NCBI GenBank assembly: GCA_002506535.1
Contig: DAXT01000004.1
Span: 1 to 64,000 of the forward strand
Direction: 5' to 3'
Source of the DNA: Methanothrix harundinacea
GTDB taxonomy: Archaea > Halobacteriota > Methanosarcinia > Methanotrichales > Methanotrichaceae
Length of the DNA stretch: 64,000 nt
In this document: one piece after another, positions 7,960 to 15,910 of the stretch
Numbering within the stretch: the first letter of the stretch is position 1
Layout of the letters: every line of letters starts with the position of its first letter
Translations under genes and position numbers: made by a program
Notes under the pieces: model-generated
The model's input: the letters and a program-made list of their open reading frames with translations, nothing else
The model's database searches: none
What the model was told of the DNA's origin: nothing

Positions 7960-9044
7960 CTCGACATCTCTCTATGAATAGCGAACTTTCTCGCGTCGAA
8001 CCCTCTCTGCTCCAGGATCTCCCTCGTCCTGCCTAAGACGACGATCGGCGCAGATTCTAGGTCCGATATGCTCTTTGAGGCGGTCAGAAACATCGCCGTC
8101 CTCAAGGCCCTTTCGTATACCCGGAGGGAACCCACCACCTCGGATGGTCCCTCTGTTGCAGGAGCCAAAAACGGCAGCGCCGCCCCGGCCAGACTAGCCC
8201 CCAGGGCTATGCTCTTTGCTACATCGATGCCGCTACGAACCCCTCCGGAGGATACGACCTCGGCCCCGATGGAAGCGCATTCGACGACGCTGACCGGCGT
8301 TGGGACCCCCCAGTTCCAGAAGAGCCGTCCCATCTTCGCAGACTCCAGGTCGCCTCGCTCCTGTGCCCGATAGGCTTCCACCCCGGACCAGCTCGTCCCG
8401 CCGAAGCCCCCGACGTCGATGATCTCCACCCCCGCCTCCAGAAGGGCCCGGGCATCCTCTCCGGATATACCGGCCCCCGTCTCCTTGGCGATGATGGGGA
8501 CCCTCGAATCGGATGCAGACCTGATCGCCTCGAGGGCGCCCTTCGCCTCCGTCTCCCCCTCGGGCTGAACGCTCTCCTGGAGGAAGTTTAAGTGGACGGC
8601 TATGGCGTCGGCGTCTATCATCTCCGCCAGCCGATCTATCACCTCGGCCCCACCCCTCCGGAGCTGGACAGCCCCGATGTTCCCTATGATGGGGATCTTC
8701 GGCGCCGCCTCCCTGACCGCCGAGAAGGTCTCCTCCACCTCGGCCCTCTCCAGGGCCGCCCTCTGGGACCCGACCCCCATGGCCACACCCACCTCCTGGG
8801 CCGCCAGGGCCAAATTGACGTTGATCTCCTTGGTATCGGGATGGCCCCCCGTCATCCCGGAGATCATAAAGGGGATGGCCAGATCCTTTCCGAGGAATCG
8901 AGATCTTGTATCTATTTCAGCGGCGTCGATCCCCGGCAGTGCCCTGTGGACGAGGGAGAGGTCGTCGAAGGGACGCCATACCCCCTCCACCTCCTTCTCC
9001 AGACAGATCCTTATGTGGTCGAGCTTCCTCTTGGCTGTTGTCAC
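7956..9044 (-). CDS. fni: Isopentenyl-diphosphate delta-isomerase, type 2 (FMN)
   Basis: FMN- and NADPH-dependent isomerase of IPP and DMAPP, providing the allylic primer for prenyl synthesis. It has 362 residues from a GTG start at 9044 that overlaps the IPK stop (GTGA at 9041-9044); an open frame extends upstream but would run deep into the IPK gene. Visible motifs are RKLDHIRICLEKEVEG at the N-terminus, FMISGMTGGH, GVGSQRAAL, AVHLNFLQE, IAKETGAGIS and DVGGFGGTSW (phosphate/FMN sites), and the GGVRSGIDVAKSIALGA loop. TIM-barrel family length is as expected. Confidence 0.95.
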   Translation of the reverse strand: MTTAKRKLDHIRICLEKEVEGVWRPFDDLSLVHRALPGIDAAEIDTRSRFLGKDLAIPFMISGMTGGHPDTKEINVNLALAAQEVGVAMGVGSQRAALERAEVEETFSAVREAAPKIPIIGNIGAVQLRRGGAEVIDRLAEMIDADAIAVHLNFLQESVQPEGETEAKGALEAIRSASDSRVPIIAKETGAGISGEDARALLEAGVEIIDVGGFGGTSWSGVEAYRAQERGDLESAKMGRLFWNWGVPTPVSVVECASIGAEVVSSGGVRSGIDVAKSIALGASLAGAALPFLAPATEGPSEVVGSLRVYERALRTAMFLTASKSISDLESAPIVVLGRTREILEQRGFDARKFAIHREMSR

Positions 9045-9799
9045 GCCCTCCCCTCCAGCGCCGTTCCCCCCCTCTCGCCTCGGAGGATCCTCTCGACCAT
9101 CCCCGGCTTTGCGGCGTTGAATATCACTGAAGAGACCCCCTCGTCGGCCAGGTCCAGAAGCTCCCGGATCTTTCCCCTCATCCCGCCGGTGACGTCCACG
9201 CCATTCGACCCTCCCAGCTGGGACCATATCCTGGGGAGGTCTTCTCTCCTCACCACCGGCAGGACCTCGCCCTCGAAGATAACCCCGTCGGCGGCCGTCC
9301 CGAGAGCGACCATCTCGGGCCTCAGAACCCTCGCCATGTGGGAGACCAGCTGATCTCCGGAGACGATCCCGGCTCCTCTCATCCGGTCCATGGCGACGTC
9401 GCCGTGGAGGACGGGTAGAAGGCCCCTATCCACCATCTCCACCACCGGCCCCACCTCCATGATATCTATCCTCCCATCTGCCAGGACGGTGGAGCTGAGG
9501 GGGTGGACCGGGACGGGGCTCGCCCCGCAGACCCTGAGACCCTCTACCAGAAGGTCGTTGAGCCTCACCACAGACCTGTGGGTCTCCAGGACCCCTTCGG
9601 GGCTGAACCTCTCGGTGAGACCGAAATTCTTCGCGTGGATGTGGCCGAAGGACCCGGCTCCGTGGACCAGTATCAGACGGCGTCCGTGCTTCGCAACCTC
9701 GGAGGCGATCCTCTCGATCGCCTCTATCCTGGCCGTTTCGAGCCTCGTCTTGTCCGTCAGGACAGATCCACCGATCTTGAGAATCTTGATCTCGGTCAT
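9041..9799 (-). CDS. ipk: Isopentenyl phosphate kinase
   Basis: Phosphorylates isopentenyl phosphate to IPP in the modified archaeal mevalonate pathway. It has 252 residues from the ATG at 9799, which overlaps the mevalonate kinase stop as ATGA. Amino-acid kinase fold: KIGGSVLTDK at residues 8-17, and HGAGSFGHIHAKNFG (46-60) with the catalytic-type histidine (His53) that distinguishes IPKs from other kinases of the fold. GDVAMD and SGDQL motifs follow. Translational coupling to mevalonate kinase and fni supports the assignment. Confidence 0.94.
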   Translation of the reverse strand: MTEIKILKIGGSVLTDKTRLETARIEAIERIASEVAKHGRRLILVHGAGSFGHIHAKNFGLTERFSPEGVLETHRSVVRLNDLLVEGLRVCGASPVPVHPLSSTVLADGRIDIMEVGPVVEMVDRGLLPVLHGDVAMDRMRGAGIVSGDQLVSHMARVLRPEMVALGTAADGVIFEGEVLPVVRREDLPRIWSQLGGSNGVDVTGGMRGKIRELLDLADEGVSSVIFNAAKPGMVERILRGERGGTALEGRA

Positions 9800-10797
9800 A
9801 TCTCTCCACCGGGACCTTCGAGCCTCAGCCCCTGGCATCCCGTCACCGTCGAGAAGGGGAAACCCCTCGCCTGGGCGATGGCTGTCATCACCCTCAGGGT
9901 ATCCTCTGGATCGGTCCGGGGCAGCGCGATCATGCAGCCGCCTCCTCCCGCCCCCGTCAGCTTTGCGCCGAAGGCCCGCCCCGCCCCCCTTGAGGCGTAG
10001 ACCAGCTCGGAGAGCTCCCGGGTCCCGACCCCGATCGCCTCCAGAAGGCCGTGGTTGACATCGAAGAGGACCCCCAGCTCCTGGAGACGACCTTCCCTTA
10101 TGCGGTCCGGCGCCAGCCTCGATATCTCTCCCATGGCCCGGAATATGGGGTCGACGACCTGCGGATACCCGGCCCTCAACCTCTGGACCTTCTCGACCTC
10201 GGCCCTGGTGTCGTGGGACCTGCCGGTGAACCCCACCACCAGCCTGATCTGCGGAAGGTCGATCGACCTCGCCGACCCCTCGACGATCTGATACCCGCCG
10301 AAGGCTGCAAGGGCGGTGTCCATGGGGGAGCCGAGCCCTCCCTGGACGGACTTCTCCATCCTGAAGGCCTCTTTTGCTATCTCATCTATAGAGAGGTCGA
10401 GGGCAAGATGGCGGCTGAGAGCCCCCAGGGTCGCGACGACGACGGAAGCCGACGACCCGAGCCCCGAGGCGGGGGGTATCTCCGACTCCAGGGTTACCCG
10501 AAGATCTCTCGCCCCAAACTCCTTCAAAACGGCGGAGACGTACCTTGTGGCGTAAGACGCCCTCTCCCTCACCCCTTCTGCAAGGACCGCGGCTGAAAGG
10601 GTGTCTATGGCTATCCCCTCCAGAGTCATCCGAAGGTCCGGGGCCGATATCTCAAGCCTTCCCGGCAAATCCTCGATCCTCGCAGAAACCCGGAGGTCCA
10701 CCGCAGCCCCCAGGGCGCAAGCTCCGGAGACGACGGCATGCTCTCCGAAGAGGATCACCTTGCCGGGGGCGGAGGCTGTCGTCAGTTCCATCGCCAC
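9796..10797 (-). CDS. mvk: Mevalonate kinase
   Basis: GHMP kinase that phosphorylates mevalonate at the 5-hydroxyl, the entry step of the isoprenoid branch encoded here. It has 333 residues. Motif 1 is APGKVILFGEHAVV (10-23), motif 2 is IPPASGLGSSASVV (ATP-binding GLGSSA at 112-117) and motif 3 is KLTGAGGGGCMIAL near the C-terminus. An SMDTA-like catalytic Asp region (LGSPMDTALAAFGG) is also visible. The stop overlaps the IPK start by 4 bases, and the start lies directly after the MEMO stop (10798). Confidence 0.95.
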   Translation of the reverse strand: MAMELTTASAPGKVILFGEHAVVSGACALGAAVDLRVSARIEDLPGRLEISAPDLRMTLEGIAIDTLSAAVLAEGVRERASYATRYVSAVLKEFGARDLRVTLESEIPPASGLGSSASVVVATLGALSRHLALDLSIDEIAKEAFRMEKSVQGGLGSPMDTALAAFGGYQIVEGSARSIDLPQIRLVVGFTGRSHDTRAEVEKVQRLRAGYPQVVDPIFRAMGEISRLAPDRIREGRLQELGVLFDVNHGLLEAIGVGTRELSELVYASRGAGRAFGAKLTGAGGGGCMIALPRTDPEDTLRVMTAIAQARGFPFSTVTGCQGLRLEGPGGEI

Positions 10798-11595
10798 CTA
10801 GACGAAGGCTATCGCCCCGTACCCCACCACCTGGCTGTAATCTCCGACCGCGTCGCCGCTGGTGGAGTAGCGGAGGAGCTTCCCGGTCCCGGCTCCCAGA
10901 ATTCTGGAGGCGGTTATCGCCGCCGAGATGGGGCCGTACCCACAGGATGTGACGTTCAGGGCGTAGACGGCCCTGTAGACAGCGGGGACGTCCATCCTCA
11001 GGATCGCCTCGATCACCTGGGCGTCCTTCCTCGTCGCCTCCTCCTGGGGTTCGTAGTGGGTGAAGTCACTGCTGGCGATGATGGTGCAGTCCCGGTCTAG
11101 CCTTTTCGCCGCCTCGCCGACCGCCTCCCCCACCTCGACGGCAGTCTCCTCGTCCTGGAGCCCCATGGATATGGGAAGGATCTTGAAGCCGGAGAATCTG
11201 GCCTGGAGAAACGGTATCTGAACCTCCAGGGAGTGCTCGTAGAGGTGGGCCGATTCGTCCACCTCGATGATGCTGCCCGCGAGGTGATCGGCCATCTCCA
11301 GGTCGCATTCGGCGACCCCCAGGGGCGTCATCCACGGCTCCCTGGAGAGTGCTACGGGAAGGCCGAGGCCGTGGTGGTTTGGACCTATTAGGACGTAGGT
11401 CTCCCGCTCGGGGAGCCTCGCATAGACCTCCGCCGCGACGGCTCCAGAGTATATGTAACCGGCGTGAGGGACTACCGCCCCCCGGATGGGGAGGAGCTCT
11501 GCTCCCACCACATCTCCATAGGCCGCCTCCAGCTCGGTAGCGAGCTCCCTGGGGTGGCGGGGATAGAACTGACCTGCCACTGCCGGGCGTCTCAT
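10798..11595 (-). CDS. MEMO1-like protein (AmmeMemoRadiSam system protein B)
   Basis: A 265-residue MEMO family protein, structurally related to extradiol dioxygenases. It has RRPAVAGQFYP at the N-terminus, VPHAGYIYSG (metal-ligand His), LIGPNHHG, EHSLEVQIPFLQ and ASSDFTHY, the conserved His/Asp positions of the family. Its biochemical role in archaea is not firmly established; MEMO often accompanies an AMMECR1 and a radical SAM protein, which are not in this window. In euryarchaea it is regularly found between rpsB and mevalonate kinase, as here. Confidence 0.92.
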   Translation of the reverse strand: MRRPAVAGQFYPRHPRELATELEAAYGDVVGAELLPIRGAVVPHAGYIYSGAVAAEVYARLPERETYVLIGPNHHGLGLPVALSREPWMTPLGVAECDLEMADHLAGSIIEVDESAHLYEHSLEVQIPFLQARFSGFKILPISMGLQDEETAVEVGEAVGEAAKRLDRDCTIIASSDFTHYEPQEEATRKDAQVIEAILRMDVPAVYRAVYALNVTSCGYGPISAAITASRILGAGTGKLLRYSTSGDAVGDYSQVVGYGAIAFV

Positions 11596-11599
11596 GGGA

Positions 11600-12226
11600 T
11601 TAAAACTCCATCTCGAAGTCTGATACCGAGTATCTGAACCGATCTTCTTCTCCCCTCTCCTTGAGGATCTCTTTGGCCAGGAGCCAGTATATCAGAGTCA
11701 GGGCCTTTCTCCCTTTGTTGTTGGTGGGTATCACGAGGTCGACGTTAGAGGTCAGGTTGTTGGTATCGCATAGCGCCACCACAGGGATCCCGACATCGAT
11801 GGCCTCATTTATCGCCTGGCTGTCGCCGCTGGGATCTGTGACCACCACCACGTCCGGCTCGACGTAGTCGTAGAAGTCGGGGTTGGTCAGGGTGTTGGGT
11901 ATGAACCTGCCGACTATCGCCTTCGCTCCAACGGACTTGGAGAACATCGTCGCAGGGCGCTGGCCGTACTGCCTCGCCGAGACGACCAGGATCTTGCTGG
12001 GGTCGTACTTGGCCAGGAACTTGGCCGCGAGCCTGACCCTTTTGTCCGTAGCCTGGACGTCCAGGACGTAGAGGCCGTCGGTACGGACCCTGTAGATGTA
12101 ATCCTTCATGCTCTTCGTCTTCTGCTGCGTGCCTATGTGTATGCCCGCCGCCAGATACTCATCTATGGGGATAAGAGTTTCGTATTCTTCAGAGGGCTTT
12201 ATCATTTCATCTTCCAAAAAGTTCAC
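11600..12226 (-). CDS. rps2: 30S ribosomal protein S2 (uS2)
   Basis: Small-subunit ribosomal protein of about 200-208 residues. Family signatures are EYLAAGIHIGTQQKTKSM, YVLDVQATDKRVRLAAKFL, the GRFIPNTLTNP segment and VVTDPSGDSQAINEAIDVGIPVVALCDTNN. The start is uncertain: GTG at 12226 abuts the rpoK stop, while a TTG (12217) or ATG (12205) downstream would give a length nearer the family norm. The TTG has GGTGA about 5 bases before it. No enolase gene separates rpoK and S2. Confidence 0.93.
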   Translation of the reverse strand: MNFLEDEMIKPSEEYETLIPIDEYLAAGIHIGTQQKTKSMKDYIYRVRTDGLYVLDVQATDKRVRLAAKFLAKYDPSKILVVSARQYGQRPATMFSKSVGAKAIVGRFIPNTLTNPDFYDYVEPDVVVVTDPSGDSQAINEAIDVGIPVVALCDTNNLTSNVDLVIPTNNKGRKALTLIYWLLAKEILKERGEEDRFRYSVSDFEMEF

Positions 12227-12424
12227 CTACCTAGAGGTTCTGTGATCCCGTTTAACGGTGATGGGAACGAATCCGCATCTCATCTCTTCAAGGGCAATTT
12301 CGAGGGGGTCTATGGACTCGGTCTTGATCAACACCGGGGCGCCCATCAAAATCTGCAAAGCTCGAGCCCCCACTATCCTGGCGCGTTCATATCGCGTATA
12401 TTCTTCATTCATCGAATCCGTCAA
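12227..12424 (-). CDS. rpoK: DNA-directed RNA polymerase subunit K (omega homologue)
   Basis: A 65-residue archaeal RpoK, the counterpart of bacterial omega and eukaryotic RPB6, which helps RNA polymerase assembly. Signature: YTRYERARIVGARALQILMGAPVLI, then PLEIALEEMRCGFVPITVKR. An internal ATG (12412) is an alternative start. It lies directly downstream of tRNA-Pro and upstream of S2 in the same minus-strand operon. Confidence 0.94.
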   Translation of the reverse strand: MTDSMNEEYTRYERARIVGARALQILMGAPVLIKTESIDPLEIALEEMRCGFVPITVKRDHRTSR

Positions 12425-12449
12425 GTGGCCACCTCAAAAGAAAGTTTGA

Positions 12450-12527
12450 TGGTGGGGTTGCTGAGATTCGAACTCAGGTTACGGCGTCCCGAACGCCGAG
12501 GGATGGACCAGGCTACCCCACAACCCC
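12450..12527 (-). tRNA. tRNA-Pro (anticodon CGG), with encoded CCA
   Basis: On the minus strand the 7-bp acceptor GGGGTTG/CAACCCC, anticodon arm CGGCG-TTCGGGA-CGCCG (anticodon CGG), T-arm CTGAG-TTCGAAT-CTCAG and an encoded CCA (12450-12452) after discriminator A are visible. No intron. It is embedded in a protein operon, 7 bases after rpoN and 25 bases before rpoK, so it must be released from the polycistronic transcript. Confidence 0.95.
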
Positions 12528-12534
12528 ACGCTCT

Positions 12535-12720
12535 TTACTGATACCGCCGGAGCACTTCAACGATCTCCACATGGGTAAGGAGCATACGACGACAGCAATA
12601 GCTTTCGATCCCCAGATCGTCCATCACCTTCCCCGGTGGCTCAGAGTTGCAGCGATCCTTGTACTCCTCCCATACATCAGAGATGACGTTTCCACATGTG
12701 AAACATCGGACAGGGATCAA
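12535..12720 (-). CDS. rpoN: DNA-directed RNA polymerase subunit N
   Basis: A 61-residue zinc-binding RNA polymerase subunit, homologue of RPB10, bridging polymerase assembly subunits. Motifs: MIPVRCFTCGNVI with CxxC at residues 6-9, and the C-terminal CCRRMLLTHV pair of cysteines that completes the zinc site. It sits between S9 and tRNA-Pro in the L18e operon, the usual archaeal order. Confidence 0.96.
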   Translation of the reverse strand: MIPVRCFTCGNVISDVWEEYKDRCNSEPPGKVMDDLGIESYCCRRMLLTHVEIVEVLRRYQ

Positions 12721-12726
12721 GCCTTC

Positions 12727-13134
12727 TCACCTGTAAGACTTCTGATATTTGGATCTTGCACCGGGGCCGCCGACCTTCTTCCGCTCTTTATGCCGGTGGT
12801 CGTTGACCAGGAGAGATCGATCGTACTCCATATAGGCCTCTTTCAGGGCGGTGTCGCCGGTCCACTCCACGATCCCGCGGGCGATGGCGGTCCGGACGGC
12901 TGCTGCCTGGCCCATGAACCCGCCTCCGCGAACTTTGACGTCGATGTCCAGCCCCGAGGCCTTCTCCTGGGCTATTATTACGGGCTCCATGATCTTCTCC
13001 CTTACGAGCTTCGGCTCAAAGATCTCCAGGGGTTTGGTGTTGATCCTGACCCTGCCGTTGCCTTCGGCCAAGGTGGCCCTGGCGATAGCCTTCCTGTTTT
13101 TACCCGACGAGTTGGTTATCTTCATGCTGACCAT
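12727..13134 (-). CDS. rps9: 30S ribosomal protein S9 (uS9)
   Basis: A 135-residue small-subunit protein. Visible are the RKAIARATLAEGNGRVRIN N-terminal motif, GGGFMGQAAAVRTAIARGIVEW and the basic tail ending GGPGARSKYQKSYR, whose C-terminal SYR contacts P-site tRNA. Its start lies 1 base after the L13 stop. Confidence 0.97.
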   Translation of the reverse strand: MVSMKITNSSGKNRKAIARATLAEGNGRVRINTKPLEIFEPKLVREKIMEPVIIAQEKASGLDIDVKVRGGGFMGQAAAVRTAIARGIVEWTGDTALKEAYMEYDRSLLVNDHRHKERKKVGGPGARSKYQKSYR

Positions 13135-13135
13135 C

Positions 13136-13552
13136 TCAGAATTTTGACCCGAACTTCCGGCTTATGTCGCCAAGTTCCACGTATTTGGCGGTCCCAAGGC
13201 GGGTCATCTTCGCCGCCTGCGGCCGCTCGATCTTCATCCCCTCGAACTCCGATGGCACTCCCACGTAGATCTTGAGCCGGGACATGGCGTCGCGACCCCG
13301 CTTCGTCCTGTGGGGTAGCATGCCGCGGACCGTCCTCTTCATGATCCTCTCGGGCCGCTTGGGATAGTGAGGTCCCATCTCGGTGGACCCCTTGTTCTTC
13401 ATCTCCTCGTACTCTCGATAGATGCTCTCCCTTCGACCTGAGATTATGGCCTTCTCAGCGTTGACGATGGCGATCTCCTCTCCGGCGAGGAGCTTTGTGG
13501 CAGCGAGGCTGGCCAGACGTCCCAGGATCATCCCAGATGCGTCGATAATCAT
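13136..13552 (-). CDS. rpl13: 50S ribosomal protein L13 (uL13)
   Basis: A 138-residue large-subunit protein with MIIDASGMILGRLASLAAT at the N-terminus and the MGPHYPKRPERIMKRTVRGMLP and GRDAMSRLKIYVGVP motifs of archaeal L13. It lies 4 bases after the L18e stop in the operon. Confidence 0.97.
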   Translation of the reverse strand: MIIDASGMILGRLASLAATKLLAGEEIAIVNAEKAIISGRRESIYREYEEMKNKGSTEMGPHYPKRPERIMKRTVRGMLPHRTKRGRDAMSRLKIYVGVPSEFEGMKIERPQAAKMTRLGTAKYVELGDISRKFGSKF

Positions 13553-13556
13553 CAGA

Positions 13557-13919
13557 TCACCTTAAAATAATTATGCTGGAGCCCGCCGGGTGCTTCTCCA
13601 CCAGCTCCTCTATCTTGAGACATTCGCCACCGGCCGACTTTATCTTCGATGCGGCCTGCTCGCTGAACTGGAGGGCGGCAACGGTCACCTTGTGATCGAT
13701 ATCTCCCGAACCCAGGACCTTTCCCGCAACGAGAACCAGGTCGTCGGGGGCGGTGTGCCTGTTAATCTTGCTGACGTTTACGGCGGCGTAGTTTCGCCTC
13801 GGCTTCTCAAGCCTCATGGCGACGTCGCGCCAGATCGCCCCCCCTTCTCCCCGGGTGGCGGCCTTGAGATCGTCGATGAGGGCGATCAATCTCGGATTTG
13901 TCTTTTTGACCATCTTCAT
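13557..13919 (-). CDS. rpl18e: 50S ribosomal protein L18e (eL18)
   Basis: A 120-residue large-subunit protein with KTNPRLIALIDDLK, RRNYAAVNVSKINRHT and VLVAGKVLGSGDIDHKVTVAAL motifs. The start at 13919 is supported by GGAGG about 6 bases upstream. An open frame continues 126 bases farther upstream, but it runs through GC-rich hairpin sequence and lacks family similarity. This is the first gene of the long minus-strand operon that continues to idsA. Confidence 0.95.
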   Translation of the reverse strand: MKMVKKTNPRLIALIDDLKAATRGEGGAIWRDVAMRLEKPRRNYAAVNVSKINRHTAPDDLVLVAGKVLGSGDIDHKVTVAALQFSEQAASKIKSAGGECLKIEELVEKHPAGSSIIILR

Positions 13920-14033
13920 GTTAATCCTCCGCAATAGCCCCCTTCCCGGGGGCCGACTCACGCGCGCGGAGCGCGTTCGGGCCAGCAGGCCCATGCGCCA
14001 GAGAGGGGGCGAGCTCTCGCTCCCTCTGCGGAT
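13920..14033 (-). promoter_or_regulatory. GC-rich structured 5' leader of the L18e operon
   Basis: Between the TATA box and L18e, about 114 bases contain consecutive hairpins: 14003-14012 with 14017-14026 (10 bp, one non-Watson-Crick pair), gggcc/ggccc (13979-13983 with 13988-13992), a CG-rich cgcgcgc/gcgcg segment (about 13961-13975), and gccccc/gggggc (13937-13942 with 13948-13953) just before the SD. It has no tRNA T-arm. The arrangement suggests ribosomal-protein autoregulation of the operon (inference). Confidence 0.5.
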
Positions 14034-14055
14034 CGCTACAACCACCTGATTAACA

Positions 14056-14063
14056 GTATTTAA
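14056..14063 (-). promoter_or_regulatory. TATA box of the L18e operon
   Basis: Minus-strand TTAAATAC, preceded by CCC, matches an archaeal TATA element and predicts initiation near 14033, upstream of the hairpin leader. The divergent gene at 14150 has its own AAAATATTTTATC box at about 14110-14122. Confidence 0.5.
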
Positions 14064-14149
14064 GGGTTTTCACCCCGGGTCCCGTCGGGCCGTTCCAGAG
14101 ACGATACCGAAAATATTTTATCTGTTGACACCCTATACTTCTGCAGAAA

Positions 14150-15412
14150 ATGATTGACATACCCCTCATTATATCGGTGATTCTGGGCTTTATCCTCGGG
14201 ATAGCCAGCGGTCTCACCCCCGGCCTTCATTCCAATAACTTTGCGGCTCTGATGCTGGCCCTCTCCCCCGCCTTCTTTTGGCTCGGCCTCGACCCCGTCG
14301 ACCTGGCTGCGGCGATCCTGGCGGCGAGCGTAGCCCAGACCTTCCTCGATATAATCCCGTCGATATTCATAGGGGCTCCCGACGCCGAGACCTCTCTGGC
14401 CGTCCTTCCGGGCCACGAGATGATGCTGGAAGGCAAGGGGATCGAGGCGGTCCGGCTATCGGCCCTGGGGAGCGCCTCCTCAGTCCTCGTCGCCGTCGTT
14501 CTGATAGTTCCCCTATCCCTGATATTCAGCAGCTTCTACGAACCCTTCATGGAACACGTCGGATTCGTCCTCCTTGCGATAGCGGCCTTCATGATACTGA
14601 CGGAGAGGGGACGGGTGATCGAGGGGCAGGGGTCCCTCGTCCACCTGAAGTACAAGCTGCTGGCCCTCGCCCTCTTTCTGACGAGCGGCTTTCTCGGAAT
14701 GTTCGCCTTCGGCCACCAGGAGATAGCCCGTTCCCCCCTGGGGTTCAAGCCCGAGGTCCTCCTCCCCCTTCTGGGCGGCCTCTTCGGCGCATCGATGCTT
14801 CTATTGAGCCTCGCTTCCCGGGCCGAGATCCCGGATCAGAGGGATACGCAGTTCGACCTTCCGGCAGCGGGGATAACAAGGGCGGCCTTCGTCGGAGGGC
14901 TCGCGGGGTCGGTCGTCGCCTGGGTCCCGGGGGTGACCCCGGCGGTGGCGACGGTGGCCACAAGGCTGGGGTCGGAGGGGTCGGACCGGGAGTTTCTGAT
15001 ATCCATATCCGGGGTGAACACCGCCAACGCCCTCTTCACCCTGGTAGCCCTCTACGTCGTGGGGAGGACCAGGAGCGGCGCCGCCGTCGCCATCGAGGAG
15101 CTGGTGGACCTCAACTTGCCGCTCCTCCTCTTTATGCTGATCGTCGTCCTTTTCGTATCGATCCTCTCCTACTTCGCCACCCTCGCGGCCGGGAGGGCCG
15201 CGGCTATGGTCGTGAGACGGATCGACTACAGGATCCTCTGCATCGCCGTCCTGGCCTTCTTGACGGCGATGACCTTCGGCTTCACCGGCCCCTTCGGCCT
15301 CTTCCTCTACTTCCTATCGACGGTGGTGGGGCTTGCGGCTCCCATCGCCGGGATCAGGAAGACCCACGCCATGGGCGTCCTGATGGTGCCTCTCATAGCG
15401 TACTATCTCTGA
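14150..15412 (+). CDS. TctA/COG1784-like polytopic membrane protein
   Basis: A 420-residue integral membrane protein with about 10-12 hydrophobic segments. The N-terminal GIASGLTPGLHSNNFAALML and the internal GLAGSVVAWVPGVTPAVATV are the two inverted GLxPGxH/PGVTP repeats typical of the tripartite tricarboxylate transporter permease superfamily and its archaeal COG1784 branch. No periplasmic-binding (TctC) or small (TctB) partner is adjacent, and the archaeal members' substrate is unknown. It has its own promoter divergent from the L18e operon. Confidence 0.85.
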   Translation: MIDIPLIISVILGFILGIASGLTPGLHSNNFAALMLALSPAFFWLGLDPVDLAAAILAASVAQTFLDIIPSIFIGAPDAETSLAVLPGHEMMLEGKGIEAVRLSALGSASSVLVAVVLIVPLSLIFSSFYEPFMEHVGFVLLAIAAFMILTERGRVIEGQGSLVHLKYKLLALALFLTSGFLGMFAFGHQEIARSPLGFKPEVLLPLLGGLFGASMLLLSLASRAEIPDQRDTQFDLPAAGITRAAFVGGLAGSVVAWVPGVTPAVATVATRLGSEGSDREFLISISGVNTANALFTLVALYVVGRTRSGAAVAIEELVDLNLPLLLFMLIVVLFVSILSYFATLAAGRAAAMVVRRIDYRILCIAVLAFLTAMTFGFTGPFGLFLYFLSTVVGLAAPIAGIRKTHAMGVLMVPLIAYYL

Positions 15413-15466
15413 CCTGCCTGAAACGTCTCTCTGGCCTACACATTGCCACGGTTGAGTCATCCTGGT

Positions 15467-15910
15467 TTAGGGTTGATTCAAGAAACGAGTCATAATTCTT
15501 CTGAGGCATAACGTGAGGTATGACGCCGTTAATAACCCGACTATTATTATTATTAATAACTGTATATACATAAGGAAGAAGAGGCTTGAGGCTACACCAT
15601 CATATGCGACTAATTGATGTGTTGCTTTCTCAGTCAAGAAATATAGTGTGCATGCGCAAATTAATATTGTGGTGATCATAAAGCGTCTATTGTATCTATA
15701 CATAAGGAAAGCTAATATCATTAAAAATAAAATAAATGGAACTGCTATAGCGAATATTTTAACCCACCCATACATAAAATAATACTCCAACAATCTAAAA
15801 TTAGCCCATCCAAAGTATATAGCGAGGAATAGACTAAAAACCATTAGTGTATTGCCTGCTATATATAGAGCTTCTAGATTATCCGGACGTTTGATTCTTT
15901 GGTCGTTCAT
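15467..15910 (-). CDS. Four-helix membrane protein, unknown
   Basis: A 147-residue protein with about four predicted transmembrane segments (roughly residues 15-35, 45-70, 78-98 and 110-135) and charged ends. Not recognised. Its ATG overlaps the stop of the upstream small membrane gene (ATGA at 15907-15910), so the two form an operon. The DNA is clearly AT-richer than neighbouring genes and uses many ATA/TTA-type codons, suggesting recent acquisition. Confidence 0.6.
   Translation of the reverse strand: MNDQRIKRPDNLEALYIAGNTLMVFSLFLAIYFGWANFRLLEYYFMYGWVKIFAIAVPFILFLMILAFLMYRYNRRFMITTILICACTLYFLTEKATHQLVAYDGVASSLFFLMYIQLLIIIIVGLLTASYLTLCLRRIMTRFLNQP

Noticed and set aside
13920..14033. Possible tRNA upstream of L18e
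   Set aside because: Several hairpins but no T-loop (TTCRANN) and no matching 7-bp acceptor.
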